From the NCBI GenBank assembly GCA_902775605.1, contig CACYNE010000004.1, forward strand, positions 1 to 64,000: a stretch of 64,000 bases of DNA, read 5' to 3'. Made by a program: the position numbers and the translations under genes. How positions within the stretch are numbered: the stretch's first letter is position 1; every line of letters starts with the position of its first letter. This document shows positions 42,801 through 50,822 of the stretch, piece after piece. This stretch comes from an uncultured Prevotellaceae bacterium. Lineage in GTDB: Bacteria > Bacteroidota > Bacteroidia > Bacteroidales > Bacteroidaceae. The notes below the pieces were generated by a model. The model worked only from the letters and a program-made list of their open reading frames with translations. It did no database searches and was not told where the DNA came from.

Positions 42801-43829
42801 AGCATCCTTCAGCGTCAGCACAAGGTCATAGAGGTTGGGAGTCTCGGCACTCCACAGACGGGGAGCAGCGACGTTCATTGTAAGGTTTGAAATCGGGGGA
42901 TTGAGGTTTGAGGTTTGAGAGGCAATGACGGTGGCGCCATCAAGGATCTTGGCCTCAATGGTCATGCCCTCAGTGGTCTCTCCCTCAACAGCAACCTGCA
43001 CATTGGCGGTGGCATTGACATACTGATTGTCGAGATCGGTGGTAAAGAAATAGTCGCGAATCTGAGCCTTGGGGGCTGCCCACAGGAAGCAGTGGCGCTG
43101 AATACCCGTGAGGCGCCAGTAGTCCTGACACTCCAGGAACGAGCCACTGGTGAAACGATAAACCTGCAAGGCCATCACATTGTCGCCCTCTGTCAGATAG
43201 TTGGTAATGTCAAACTCGGCAGGCACATACGAGTCTTCGCTATAGCCTATACGTTGACCATTGATCCACAGATAGAAGCCATGACCCACACCATTGAAAC
43301 GCACATAGACGTTGTGGTTGGCCAGCATATCGGCCGACACATTGAAATGACGACGATAAGTGCCTACGGGGTTGGGCATACTGCTGTTATACATAAACCA
43401 ATCTGGACGGCTGGCCATCACGCTATAGGTCGATTCATTGAACGAAAAGGGATACTGAACATTGCAATAAAGCGGTTTGTCCCACGCCTTCTTATGGCGC
43501 AAACCCCATACCTGCCAACTAGAGGGAACATCGATATCTGTCCAAGCAGCATCGTCATAATCGGTGGCACACATAGAGGCCGATGCCTTTGTGGGGTTGT
43601 TGACCCAATTGAATTTCCACACACCATCAAGCGACTGATAGAATGGTGACAACTTGGGATCGTTCTTAACGACATCCGACTCACTGGCCATGGGCAGAGC
43701 CACGGTGTGTGACACTTCGCGATTCACACTGGTAATCTTGGGGTCGTCCCATTCCTTACCTGTCTGACCATAAGTGGCACTGATGGAAATCAGTGCCACT
43801 AAGCTAAGAATATACTTCTTGATATTCAT
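39870..43829 (-). CDS. GH2 beta-galactosidase, secreted, with F5/8-type and T9SS C-terminal domains
   Basis: 1319 residues, longer than the 1020-1100 usual for LacZ-type enzymes. Signal peptide (ISISATYGQ), a sugar-binding domain (PFYQSLDGVWKFNWVNNPT), an Ig-like domain, then a TIM barrel with acid/base Glu near 483 (WSFGNESGGG) and nucleophile Glu near 548 (QCENSHSMGNS), and the LacZ C-terminal beta-sandwich. Extra modules: an FN3/chitobiase-like segment (ATIYYSIDGGEYQKY), an F5/8 discoidin-like domain (YKVTAFTYLARQDGS) and a T9SS tail (FDLRGRRVSHPSKGIYLTQG). It hydrolyses terminal beta-galactosides, probably at the surface. Last gene of the SusCD operon, 11 bases after SusD. A heptamer repeat is inside (42882-42920). 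Confidence 0.9.
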   Translation of the reverse strand: MNIKKYILSLVALISISATYGQTGKEWDDPKITSVNREVSHTVALPMASESDVVKNDPKLSPFYQSLDGVWKFNWVNNPTKASASMCATDYDDAAWTDIDVPSSWQVWGLRHKKAWDKPLYCNVQYPFSFNESTYSVMASRPDWFMYNSSMPNPVGTYRRHFNVSADMLANHNVYVRFNGVGHGFYLWINGQRIGYSEDSYVPAEFDITNYLTEGDNVMALQVYRFTSGSFLECQDYWRLTGIQRHCFLWAAPKAQIRDYFFTTDLDNQYVNATANVQVAVEGETTEGMTIEAKILDGATVIASQTSNLNPPISNLTMNVAAPRLWSAETPNLYDLVLTLKDAQGQVKDIRGGKVGFREVGIRNDGALIINGKRMVFHGVNRHDFSPVNGRAITDAEIEEDIKTMKRLNINAVRTSHYPNDPIFYDLCDKYGLYVLAEADVECHAYQKLSSVALFRPAMVERSENHVRWMRNHPCIFMWSFGNESGGGENFKYVAQAIKALDKTRLTHYEGNSDYADVSSTMYGSWDYINMVGSQRQGKTGQRPHIQCENSHSMGNSMGNVRDMFDLYEKYTCLTGEFIWDFKDQGLLTQTSAGQQFWAYGGDFGDNPNDGNFCINGLVRPDWSLTAKSYNTKKIYQPLEFKAIKGKTNQFRYKNKMAFLPSTTYDVRYMVEDEEGHVLASGTLDQNVAANDSVAVTIDLSSLSSLDATQEAFIHFVATQKENTLWADAGYVVAEEKLPVQTATKPMFDLSSLAGIEALTVADNSTTVTVSNAQFKAVFNKSQGTLSSYTYNNVQLVSKPLQLNVFRLPTDNDGRQSGSWDNMGLRKLTVKGTGTDVQTADDQKTVNITMNSTHTGKNGVSFAVTHQFIVCADGMVMVNSMVRPSAEGAIIPKIGFRLEMPAGMENLSWFGRGPWDSYRDRKEACLPAIYQSTVTDQREDYILPQEHGTKQEVRWMSLANDEGTGMLFVAPDQMAASAVHFRAEDNYTDRNNRQKHTYQFKTCATSVVSLDAATRGLGNASCGPEVMDKYELHMSNTSFRFFMIPLAAGMKAAEKARISMPVCEFVKCERQTNGRIKMTTATKNATIYYSIDGGEYQKYTTLLNHNDACTIKAYCVADGLLASPVLTYDFDLFINKTGWKLVSADSQHSGNEAKLAFDGKNNTFWHTEYQGSEPQCPHTLIIDMVNQYKVTAFTYLARQDGSQNGMVKGYEVYLSLDGKTWGTAVATGEFKNTTSLQVAKLKTAKVARYLKFVAKSEINGKAWTSAAEVGIQAEADVTEIKSTESSRLSQSKSYFDLRGRRVSHPSKGIYLTQGKKVVL
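42882..42920 (-). repeat. Heptamer repeat AACCTCA inside the GH2 gene
   Basis: On the coding strand, CAAACCTCAAACCTCAA and a nearby TTTCAAACC encode SQTSNLNPPISNLT. It is the same class as in btuG (11021-11051). Confidence 0.7.
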
Positions 43830-43840
43830 TTTATCCTATA

Positions 43841-45664
43841 TTATTTCAAAGGCAAATACCAATTCCTCTCGTCGGTCAAGTCCTTGCTTGGGTTCTTGTA
43901 CTTCAACTTGCGAGCAAGCCACTGAGAACCAAAGGTTGAACCATAAAGAGCTGCATTATTCTTGTGACGAGCTATTCGGGTCAAATCGCCAAAGCGATTG
44001 CCCTCGAAGGCCAACTCAAGAGCCATCTCGTCGCAGATCAGATCCTCTACGACATTGATGGTATCGTTGAGCGTACCTGTAGGCGTAATGCCGAGTGTCT
44101 TCAGTTCATCCAACTTCAGAGTTACGAGTGTATCCAACTGATAGGGCGAGAATGCACCCATGGTATAGTTGGTACCACGAGAGTGGATGCCCCAGTTGGC
44201 ATCGAAAATCTCACTATTCTCCTTTGACAGGAAAGGAACCTTCGTCATGAGGAACTCAAGCGTACTGATACGACTACCTGGTGTGCTGTCCACGGGGTGG
44301 AAATAATCGTATGATGATGTTGAGTTGATACCATCCTTCAGAATAGCGAAAGCTGCCTCGGGCTGACCCATACGGTTCATAGCCTCTGCCAAACGGAGAT
44401 AGATGGTTGCCGTACGATAGATGGGCACATTGGCACTGATGAACTTGGTCATAACAGAGAACGTTGAATCAGCCTTACTAACCTGTTTCATCGTCACCAA
44501 ACGACGCAAATCACCCAGATCGGCAGTCTTCACAATTGTGGTACCACTTGATGCTGAAGATTTTGGTTCATAATACCATTCCTGCTTATTGCTCAGGTCG
44601 ATATAAGCCTGAGAGGCATCAATCTGACGCTCCACCAGATAACGTTCGTTAGAAGATGTACCAGAGGTGGTGCTGTAGAAGTCAAAACCGAAATAGTTAG
44701 GCAACTCAGTAGTTACACCACGGAGCTTGTTGGGTGCCAAGGGGATAAAGGTCACAACATCCTGAGGACTGGAAATGTTGAAGATAGAACTCCATGAGAA
44801 ACATTCTTCATCACTCGTTGTAATGGTATAGTCATTAGGCAATTTCTCCAAAAGCAACTGTGAGAAGTTCCTAGGTTCGATGTATGCTTGAACTGCAACC
44901 AGACGATTTTTCTTGATGTAGTTGAAATAATACTGAGCAGCCTTCTCATAATCATGAGTCTCAAGGAACAGGTCACCAAGAACAGCATCCACAGGAAGCA
45001 TAATCTTGGAAGACTGAATTGTCTTGGCCTCAGAACCACTTGAACCATTCAGCACACCTGCATCAATATTGCCATAGTTGGGAACAACAGTTCCGCTATA
45101 CTGCATCAACTCAGGAGCCAACGCATCACAGATGCCCTGGAGATCCTTGGTGGGCAGCGTGCGATTGGCATCTTCGATGCTGACGATAGGATCGGTATAG
45201 AAAGGTACCTCACCATAGGTCTTGGCCAACTGCATATAGGTCCAGGCACGTACGGCCAGAGCCTCAACATACTCAGGGATGGCCACCTTACGGCTACCTG
45301 TGAGGATCAAGGTGTCACGCTGTGCAATGTAGTAATTGCAGTTGTTGATGATGTTGTAATACAGGTAGGCCTGATTAAACTTGTTTGTGGCATCGGCCGA
45401 GAAATCTGCCAACTCACGCAAGTCGGTCTCTGTGTACATATTGGTTGCAACAAGATCACCACGCATCTCGCCAGCCAGCACATACTGATCGGCCACCTGC
45501 TGGAGACCCTTCATGATACCAAGGGTATAGAACATGGAGTCGGTCTTCTCGTTGAGGGCCGGATCAAAGATCTGACGGTCAGACTCGGTCTCAAAGAAAT
45601 CCTCACAACCTGTGAAAATCAAAATATTAAATAATGAAAATATGAAAATACTTAAACGTCTCAT
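43841..45664 (-). CDS. SusD/RagB-like glycan-binding lipoprotein
   Basis: 607 residues, lipoprotein signal MRRLSIFIFSLFNILIFTGC with Cys20. SusD features: the early ETESDRQIF stretch, a TPR-like helical core (VEALAVRAWTYMQLAKTYGE, VPFYTDPI), RTATIYLRLAEAMNRMG, and near the end ALEFEGNRFGDLTR-type motif (ALAFEGNRFGDL region reads LELAFEGNRFGDLTRIARHK). It caps the partner SusC and binds the incoming oligosaccharide or peptide. The signal peptide is encoded by AT-rich eight-base repeats. Starts 33 bases after SusC. Confidence 0.93.
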   Translation of the reverse strand: MRRLSIFIFSLFNILIFTGCEDFFETESDRQIFDPALNEKTDSMFYTLGIMKGLQQVADQYVLAGEMRGDLVATNMYTETDLRELADFSADATNKFNQAYLYYNIINNCNYYIAQRDTLILTGSRKVAIPEYVEALAVRAWTYMQLAKTYGEVPFYTDPIVSIEDANRTLPTKDLQGICDALAPELMQYSGTVVPNYGNIDAGVLNGSSGSEAKTIQSSKIMLPVDAVLGDLFLETHDYEKAAQYYFNYIKKNRLVAVQAYIEPRNFSQLLLEKLPNDYTITTSDEECFSWSSIFNISSPQDVVTFIPLAPNKLRGVTTELPNYFGFDFYSTTSGTSSNERYLVERQIDASQAYIDLSNKQEWYYEPKSSASSGTTIVKTADLGDLRRLVTMKQVSKADSTFSVMTKFISANVPIYRTATIYLRLAEAMNRMGQPEAAFAILKDGINSTSSYDYFHPVDSTPGSRISTLEFLMTKVPFLSKENSEIFDANWGIHSRGTNYTMGAFSPYQLDTLVTLKLDELKTLGITPTGTLNDTINVVEDLICDEMALELAFEGNRFGDLTRIARHKNNAALYGSTFGSQWLARKLKYKNPSKDLTDERNWYLPLK

Positions 45665-45697
45665 AACTTTAGTCTTTTTTTCTTTAATCTTTCAATA

Positions 45698-48600
45698 TTA
45701 CAGGTTAATCTTCAATCCGAGAGTAAAGGCACGTCCCATGGCCACATTACCGGCATCAATACCCTGATAAAGCACAGAATTGCTTGCCGAGAACTCTGGA
45801 TCACTACCCAGATAGCGGGTCAGAGTGATAAGGTTGTTAGCCTCTGCCCATACAGAGAGGCCCTGCAGCCAGTCTGAAGCAACGGGAACCTTATAACTCA
45901 GACGGAGGGTCTTCAAACGGATGTAAGAACCGTCCTCAATCCAACGATCGCTGAAACGACTGTTGCCCATAGGATCACCATAACTGATACGAGGAACGTC
46001 AGTAACTTGACCCTCACCACGCCAACGGTTGGTCATTGCCGTTGACTGGTTATAGAAGTTATTGCCCCCCTCAAGGATGCTGCGCTCATAGTTGAACACA
46101 TCATTACCTACTGAGTAGTTGAGGCCCAGATAGAGAGTGAAGTTCTTCCAGTTGACATTGGCAAAGATGTTACCATAGATATCGGGGTTAGGATCACCGA
46201 TAATGGTCTTATCAGCTTCTGAAATCTCACCGTCTCCATTCAAGTCCTGGAAATACACATCACCAGCCTTGAAATACTGATTAGCACCTGTTGCATCCTT
46301 CAAGAAGAGGTAGCCTTCTGGATTCTCGGCTGTAACCTTTCCAACACGGGCTGCAGCATCTGTGCTGAACACACCATTTGTGCGATAGCCATAGAACACA
46401 CCGAGAGGCTGATCTACGATAGTGGCAATATTGTCGGTGCCATAGACAGAAGAGGTGTAACCCTGAGCGGTCTGTGCGCCATCCACATAAAGCATATTAT
46501 CATTGGGCAGTGACTTGATCTTGTTGACATAGTGTCCCAAAGAAGCACCCAGCTCCACCTGCAGGTTCTTGGCTACAACGGGCTTGCCAGTGAGAGCGAG
46601 TTCAAAACCTGTATTGGTGAGCGAACCGCCATTGCTCCAATAGTGGGTGATACCAGCAATAGGATTCTCGAATTGCTTCAACGTCAATAGGTTATCGGTA
46701 CGATGCTGATAATAGTCGAAGTCAATACCCAAACGGTTGTTTAGGAAATAGGCCTTGAAACCTGCATTCAGTTTGCGAGTCTGTTCCCATGAGATTTCTT
46801 CGTTACCAATATTAGTAAGCTGGGCAGCTGTTGACTTCCACAGATACTTACTAACGGTGAATGATGTGCGAGCAGCATAGTTGTCAATATCATCATTACC
46901 ACTCAAATCCCAACCGGCACGCAATAAAACATAGTTAACGAGCTTGGTCTTGGGGAACCAAGATTCGTTGGAAAGGGCCCAACCCAACTGAACGCTGGGG
47001 AATACGCCCCACTTAACGCCACCAATCTTGATACCATCGGCTTTCTTACCAAAGCGGCTGCTGCCGTCCATAGCAAGTGAAGCCTGAACAAAATAACGAT
47101 TGCGATAGTTATAGTCAACATTGGCATAATAAGTCAAACTGCGCCATTCATCGTTGGCACCATCGGCCTCATAGAATTCCATATTGGTACTGATGTTTGG
47201 TGTCTGGTCGTTACCTGCACTCTCATACTGTCCCTCAGGCTGGTTGTCATCGAAAGCAAACGACAGCAAACGCACGCCAGCAAAAGCATTAAGATAGTGT
47301 GCTCCAAACTGCTTCTCAAACTGAAGACGGGTATCACTGCTGATACTGGTCTCTTTTGAAGCCATAGACATAGACTTGGTCTGAACACGACCTATTCCGT
47401 TAATCAGGAATGTAGGCATACCGCCCTTCGGACGATAGTAACGCTGTGAGTTACGGTCAAGTGTATAACTGAAAGTCTCGGTAAGAGTCAGATTCTTGTT
47501 AATCTCGTAACGAGGAGCAATAATAGCATTGAAGTGGGTTGACTCCATGCGGTTCTTATTGATGCCACTACCATTCTCTAACAATGCAGTGGGGTTACCC
47601 AGACTCAGGTCCTGATCAAGCACACTCAAGAAATCATCAGCCTCAGAAAGGGTTGAAGAGAACTGACGAATGACATTATTATATGTATAAGGACTCAAGA
47701 AGGGTGACTTAATCAAAGCCAAGAACGTAGGAGATGTTACAGGACTAGAGGTAAAGTCCTCAGGAGCGCCATTATCAAACACATCACGATTAACCTTTGT
47801 GTACGACATATCAAAACGCGTTGACAAATGATTAATGATGTTGATGTCGGTATTGAAGCGCACATTCAGACGATTGAAGCCATTCTCCTTGGCTGTGCTC
47901 TGTCCGTCGGTATAACCCAAAGAAAGGTTATACATACCAATAGCATCACCACCCTGCACATTAATGTTATAGTTCTGGGTCATGGCAGTACGATACACTT
48001 CCTTGGTCCAGTCTGTATCATTGTGATACATGGCATAGTAATACTTCGAGGGATCGTCAACCAGGAATTTGAATGTGTTGGCTTCTCTATACTGAGAGAT
48101 AGTAGGATAGGTACCCAACATCTCAGAAGCATAGATACGATAGTCTGTTGCATTCATCACCTTTGGCAGACGGGGCTGCAAAGAAACACCCACACCGATA
48201 TTGGCATCAATACGTGTTGCCATAGAGTGACCACGCTTGGTTTCAATCAGAATAACACCATTACCACCCTTGGCACCATAGAGTGCTGTAGCATTCTTCA
48301 GGATTGTCACATTTTCAATATCCTCAGGATTGATGTTCAGCAACAGGTTGGTATAATCACCATCATGCATCGACGTGCGAGTCTGCTGCATATCCTGTAC
48401 CACACCATCAATAACAATTAGTGGCTGAGCATTGGCTGTCAGCGAGTTCAAGCCACGAATAAACATAGCAGCACCATAGCCAGGACCACCAGAACGTGTG
48501 ATGGCATGAACATCTGCACCCATCAGGTCTTCGATATCGGAATCAATGGTCTGAGATGTGGTGGTAGTGATGCTCTGAGTATTTGAGGCTGTAATGTTCG

Positions 48601-49006
48601 TCGAAGTGCTATACATCGGACGGAACTTATCTGCCAGCATCTCAATACGGAGTTCCTTGCCTTCAGCATCAATAGCCACCTGCTGACTCAGATACTGAGG
48701 AGTGTGAACATAAAGAGCCGTAGTGAATGTGGGAACCTTGATAACGAAAGTACCATCATCATCGGTCATTGCCGTATAGTTTTCATTACCAAGAGCTTGC
48801 ACCATGATACCTGCCAAAGGTGTCTTTGTTGCGGCGTCCACACAGATACCCTGGACTTGCTTGGTGGGATAAGAAGGCAAAGCAACTTTCTTTTCCTTTT
48901 TCACCACCTTGATCTCTTCACCTGTAGTGTCGTCATCCTGCGCAAAGACAGGCGTGGCAACAAGAGCACTAAAAAGAGAAAGTATTATAATATTAAATTG
49001 TTTCAT
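45698..49006 (-). CDS. SusC/RagA-like TonB-dependent receptor
   Basis: 1102 residues. Signal peptide (LSLFSALVATPVFAQ), a carboxypeptidase-regulatory-like domain (GICVDAATKTPLAGIMVQAL), plug with MFIRGLNSLTANAQPLIVID and the SusC hallmark NINPEDIENVTILKNATALY followed by GAKGGNGVILIETKRG, then a large barrel ending AFTLGLKINL. It forms the outer-membrane pore of a SusCD transporter. It comes after two fasciclin lipoproteins, suggesting those feed or assist this complex. Confidence 0.94.
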   Translation of the reverse strand: MKQFNIIILSLFSALVATPVFAQDDDTTGEEIKVVKKEKKVALPSYPTKQVQGICVDAATKTPLAGIMVQALGNENYTAMTDDDGTFVIKVPTFTTALYVHTPQYLSQQVAIDAEGKELRIEMLADKFRPMYSTSTNITASNTQSITTTTSQTIDSDIEDLMGADVHAITRSGGPGYGAAMFIRGLNSLTANAQPLIVIDGVVQDMQQTRTSMHDGDYTNLLLNINPEDIENVTILKNATALYGAKGGNGVILIETKRGHSMATRIDANIGVGVSLQPRLPKVMNATDYRIYASEMLGTYPTISQYREANTFKFLVDDPSKYYYAMYHNDTDWTKEVYRTAMTQNYNINVQGGDAIGMYNLSLGYTDGQSTAKENGFNRLNVRFNTDINIINHLSTRFDMSYTKVNRDVFDNGAPEDFTSSPVTSPTFLALIKSPFLSPYTYNNVIRQFSSTLSEADDFLSVLDQDLSLGNPTALLENGSGINKNRMESTHFNAIIAPRYEINKNLTLTETFSYTLDRNSQRYYRPKGGMPTFLINGIGRVQTKSMSMASKETSISSDTRLQFEKQFGAHYLNAFAGVRLLSFAFDDNQPEGQYESAGNDQTPNISTNMEFYEADGANDEWRSLTYYANVDYNYRNRYFVQASLAMDGSSRFGKKADGIKIGGVKWGVFPSVQLGWALSNESWFPKTKLVNYVLLRAGWDLSGNDDIDNYAARTSFTVSKYLWKSTAAQLTNIGNEEISWEQTRKLNAGFKAYFLNNRLGIDFDYYQHRTDNLLTLKQFENPIAGITHYWSNGGSLTNTGFELALTGKPVVAKNLQVELGASLGHYVNKIKSLPNDNMLYVDGAQTAQGYTSSVYGTDNIATIVDQPLGVFYGYRTNGVFSTDAAARVGKVTAENPEGYLFLKDATGANQYFKAGDVYFQDLNGDGEISEADKTIIGDPNPDIYGNIFANVNWKNFTLYLGLNYSVGNDVFNYERSILEGGNNFYNQSTAMTNRWRGEGQVTDVPRISYGDPMGNSRFSDRWIEDGSYIRLKTLRLSYKVPVASDWLQGLSVWAEANNLITLTRYLGSDPEFSASNSVLYQGIDAGNVAMGRAFTLGLKINL

Positions 49007-49025
49007 AACTCATTCTGTTTATATA

Positions 49026-50795
49026 TCAATAGAGGTGTCTGTCGTATTTATAATCGGGATGAGCCTTGATGTAGTCATCAAGATTCTTCGGACGAAGGAT
49101 AATGCAGTCAATACGCATGGTACGGTCATAAGTCGCTGCCTGCTTACTGCTCACACGACTTCTGATACGCATATAGGGGGCGTATGTCTGAGATGAGCCA
49201 TACATGCCCACATACGACGTTGGGAAGGTAATGTCACCAATATAAGTTGTATCAATCTTGGCTGTCATACCCTCGACAGTCAACAGAGAGTCAACCTCTG
49301 GCTCGATATCCTTGAAGGTAACCTCGGCATTCTTTCCTTTATCATCAGCATAGCCAATTATCACCTCCAGATGATTCTTCTTCAGAGGATCAGAATAATA
49401 CTTACTATTGATATTAGCAGGAACGAACACTACATAAACACTGTACTCCGTTGAACGAACGTTAGGAAGATAGAAATACATCTCTGGGTTCACAGCCATA
49501 CTCTTTGGTGCTACCTCCAGATAAGAGCCATTTGAAATCTTTCCTAATACTTCCTCGTTGGGCTTGTTAACAGCCTTTGCCTCAGGCTGGTTGTTACTGA
49601 CATTAGAAGTACCAGCCCAATAGTTTGAATACTCGGCCTCGATGCGAATCTCTGGATTCCACAGTGTCCATGTACGCATATACAGGCTGTCATCTGTCAC
49701 CCAAAGGGCACCATTACTCTTTTCAACACGTGTGGCATGAGCGAACAGATTTTCAGCATCCTCTGAGTACATCTTTGTCTCTGTGGTTGTTATCAAAGAG
49801 TCTGCATGCAATGTGGCTCCTGTTTGCAGGGTCTTCAACTTCTTATTATCATATATATTGTTGTTGAAAATCAATCCTGCATATAAAGCAACCTTAGCGA
49901 CAGAGTCTCTCATTGCATCAGCGTCTTCAAGTTTCACCTTCTGAACGACCTTATCCACGGGATCCTCCATGAACTCAAACTCTGGTCGGTAGTTGAAATA
50001 CGAGCGAACGGTTGTCATTGCCTTTTCCCAAGCCTTATTGGTAGGAGCAATCATGGTATAGCTACTGTCCTCTTCGTTGATATAAGCATCATAGAAAGTG
50101 AACAGTTCGTTGTGCTCATAGTAAACCGTATCCAAATAGGTCTGTTCACCATTGAGTACAGGGCCTTTCTTACTTTTGCTCTCATCAATCTTCTTCTCAT
50201 CATAGCTCTTGATATAAGCACTGATTGAGTCGATGGGATAGTCAAAGTTACTAAGCGACTCATAGATGCTCGACAAGAAAGGCACCTTACCGTTGATGGT
50301 ATGAAGTGTACCATTCATACAACTACTCATATTAGGAGTAATCAGCTTGACACCCTGAATATTATAATCAGAAGAACCATTGAATGACATCTTCTTCTCA
50401 TTCAGCATATAAATTCGCTGATCTACCTGACCAGAAACAGGATAGTTGTTACGAGCAATGTGGTTCTCAACAAACTCTTTGAGGACGCGTTCACTACTAT
50501 AATTAGCCAGGACATCATAATCAAAAGTACCGTCAACAGGAGCCCAGACGGTATAGGTCTGCGAAGCTGACAAATTCTCGTCGAAGCCAGTCTTCTTCAG
50601 CAGTGAGGCAAACTCCTTAAGATTATCTGCCTTCTCAATTTGCTGCCACAAGGTAGAACGCTGTGAGTCCAACACCGAAGAGTTGGCATCAAAGTGGTCG
50701 TCCCAATCGGAGCAGGCCGTCAGAGTGGCTGCAGCCACAAGTGCGCTGCAAGCCATCCCTTTCCAACCAAGATGTTTAATATTGAAACTTATCAT
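49026..50795 (-). CDS. Fasciclin-domain lipoprotein
   Basis: 589 residues, signal with lipobox ATLTAC (Cys28) after an unusually long n-region. The N-terminal half carries a fasciclin-like domain (LKEFASLLKKTGFDENLSAS, TYTVWAPVDGTF, CMNGTLHTINGKVPF) and a second degenerate one (SYTMIAPTNKAWEKAM). The C-terminal 200 residues are a beta-rich domain (YLEVAPKSMAVNPEMYFYLP) ending YKYDRHLY. Fasciclin proteins are adhesion modules; next to SusCD they may act as surface glycan- or host-binding partners. Gap of 19 bases to SusC. Confidence 0.82.
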   Translation of the reverse strand: MISFNIKHLGWKGMACSALVAAATLTACSDWDDHFDANSSVLDSQRSTLWQQIEKADNLKEFASLLKKTGFDENLSASQTYTVWAPVDGTFDYDVLANYSSERVLKEFVENHIARNNYPVSGQVDQRIYMLNEKKMSFNGSSDYNIQGVKLITPNMSSCMNGTLHTINGKVPFLSSIYESLSNFDYPIDSISAYIKSYDEKKIDESKSKKGPVLNGEQTYLDTVYYEHNELFTFYDAYINEEDSSYTMIAPTNKAWEKAMTTVRSYFNYRPEFEFMEDPVDKVVQKVKLEDADAMRDSVAKVALYAGLIFNNNIYDNKKLKTLQTGATLHADSLITTTETKMYSEDAENLFAHATRVEKSNGALWVTDDSLYMRTWTLWNPEIRIEAEYSNYWAGTSNVSNNQPEAKAVNKPNEEVLGKISNGSYLEVAPKSMAVNPEMYFYLPNVRSTEYSVYVVFVPANINSKYYSDPLKKNHLEVIIGYADDKGKNAEVTFKDIEPEVDSLLTVEGMTAKIDTTYIGDITFPTSYVGMYGSSQTYAPYMRIRSRVSSKQAATYDRTMRIDCIILRPKNLDDYIKAHPDYKYDRHLY

Positions 50796-50822
50796 AATTA
50801 TATTCTGTTATCTGTTAACGAT

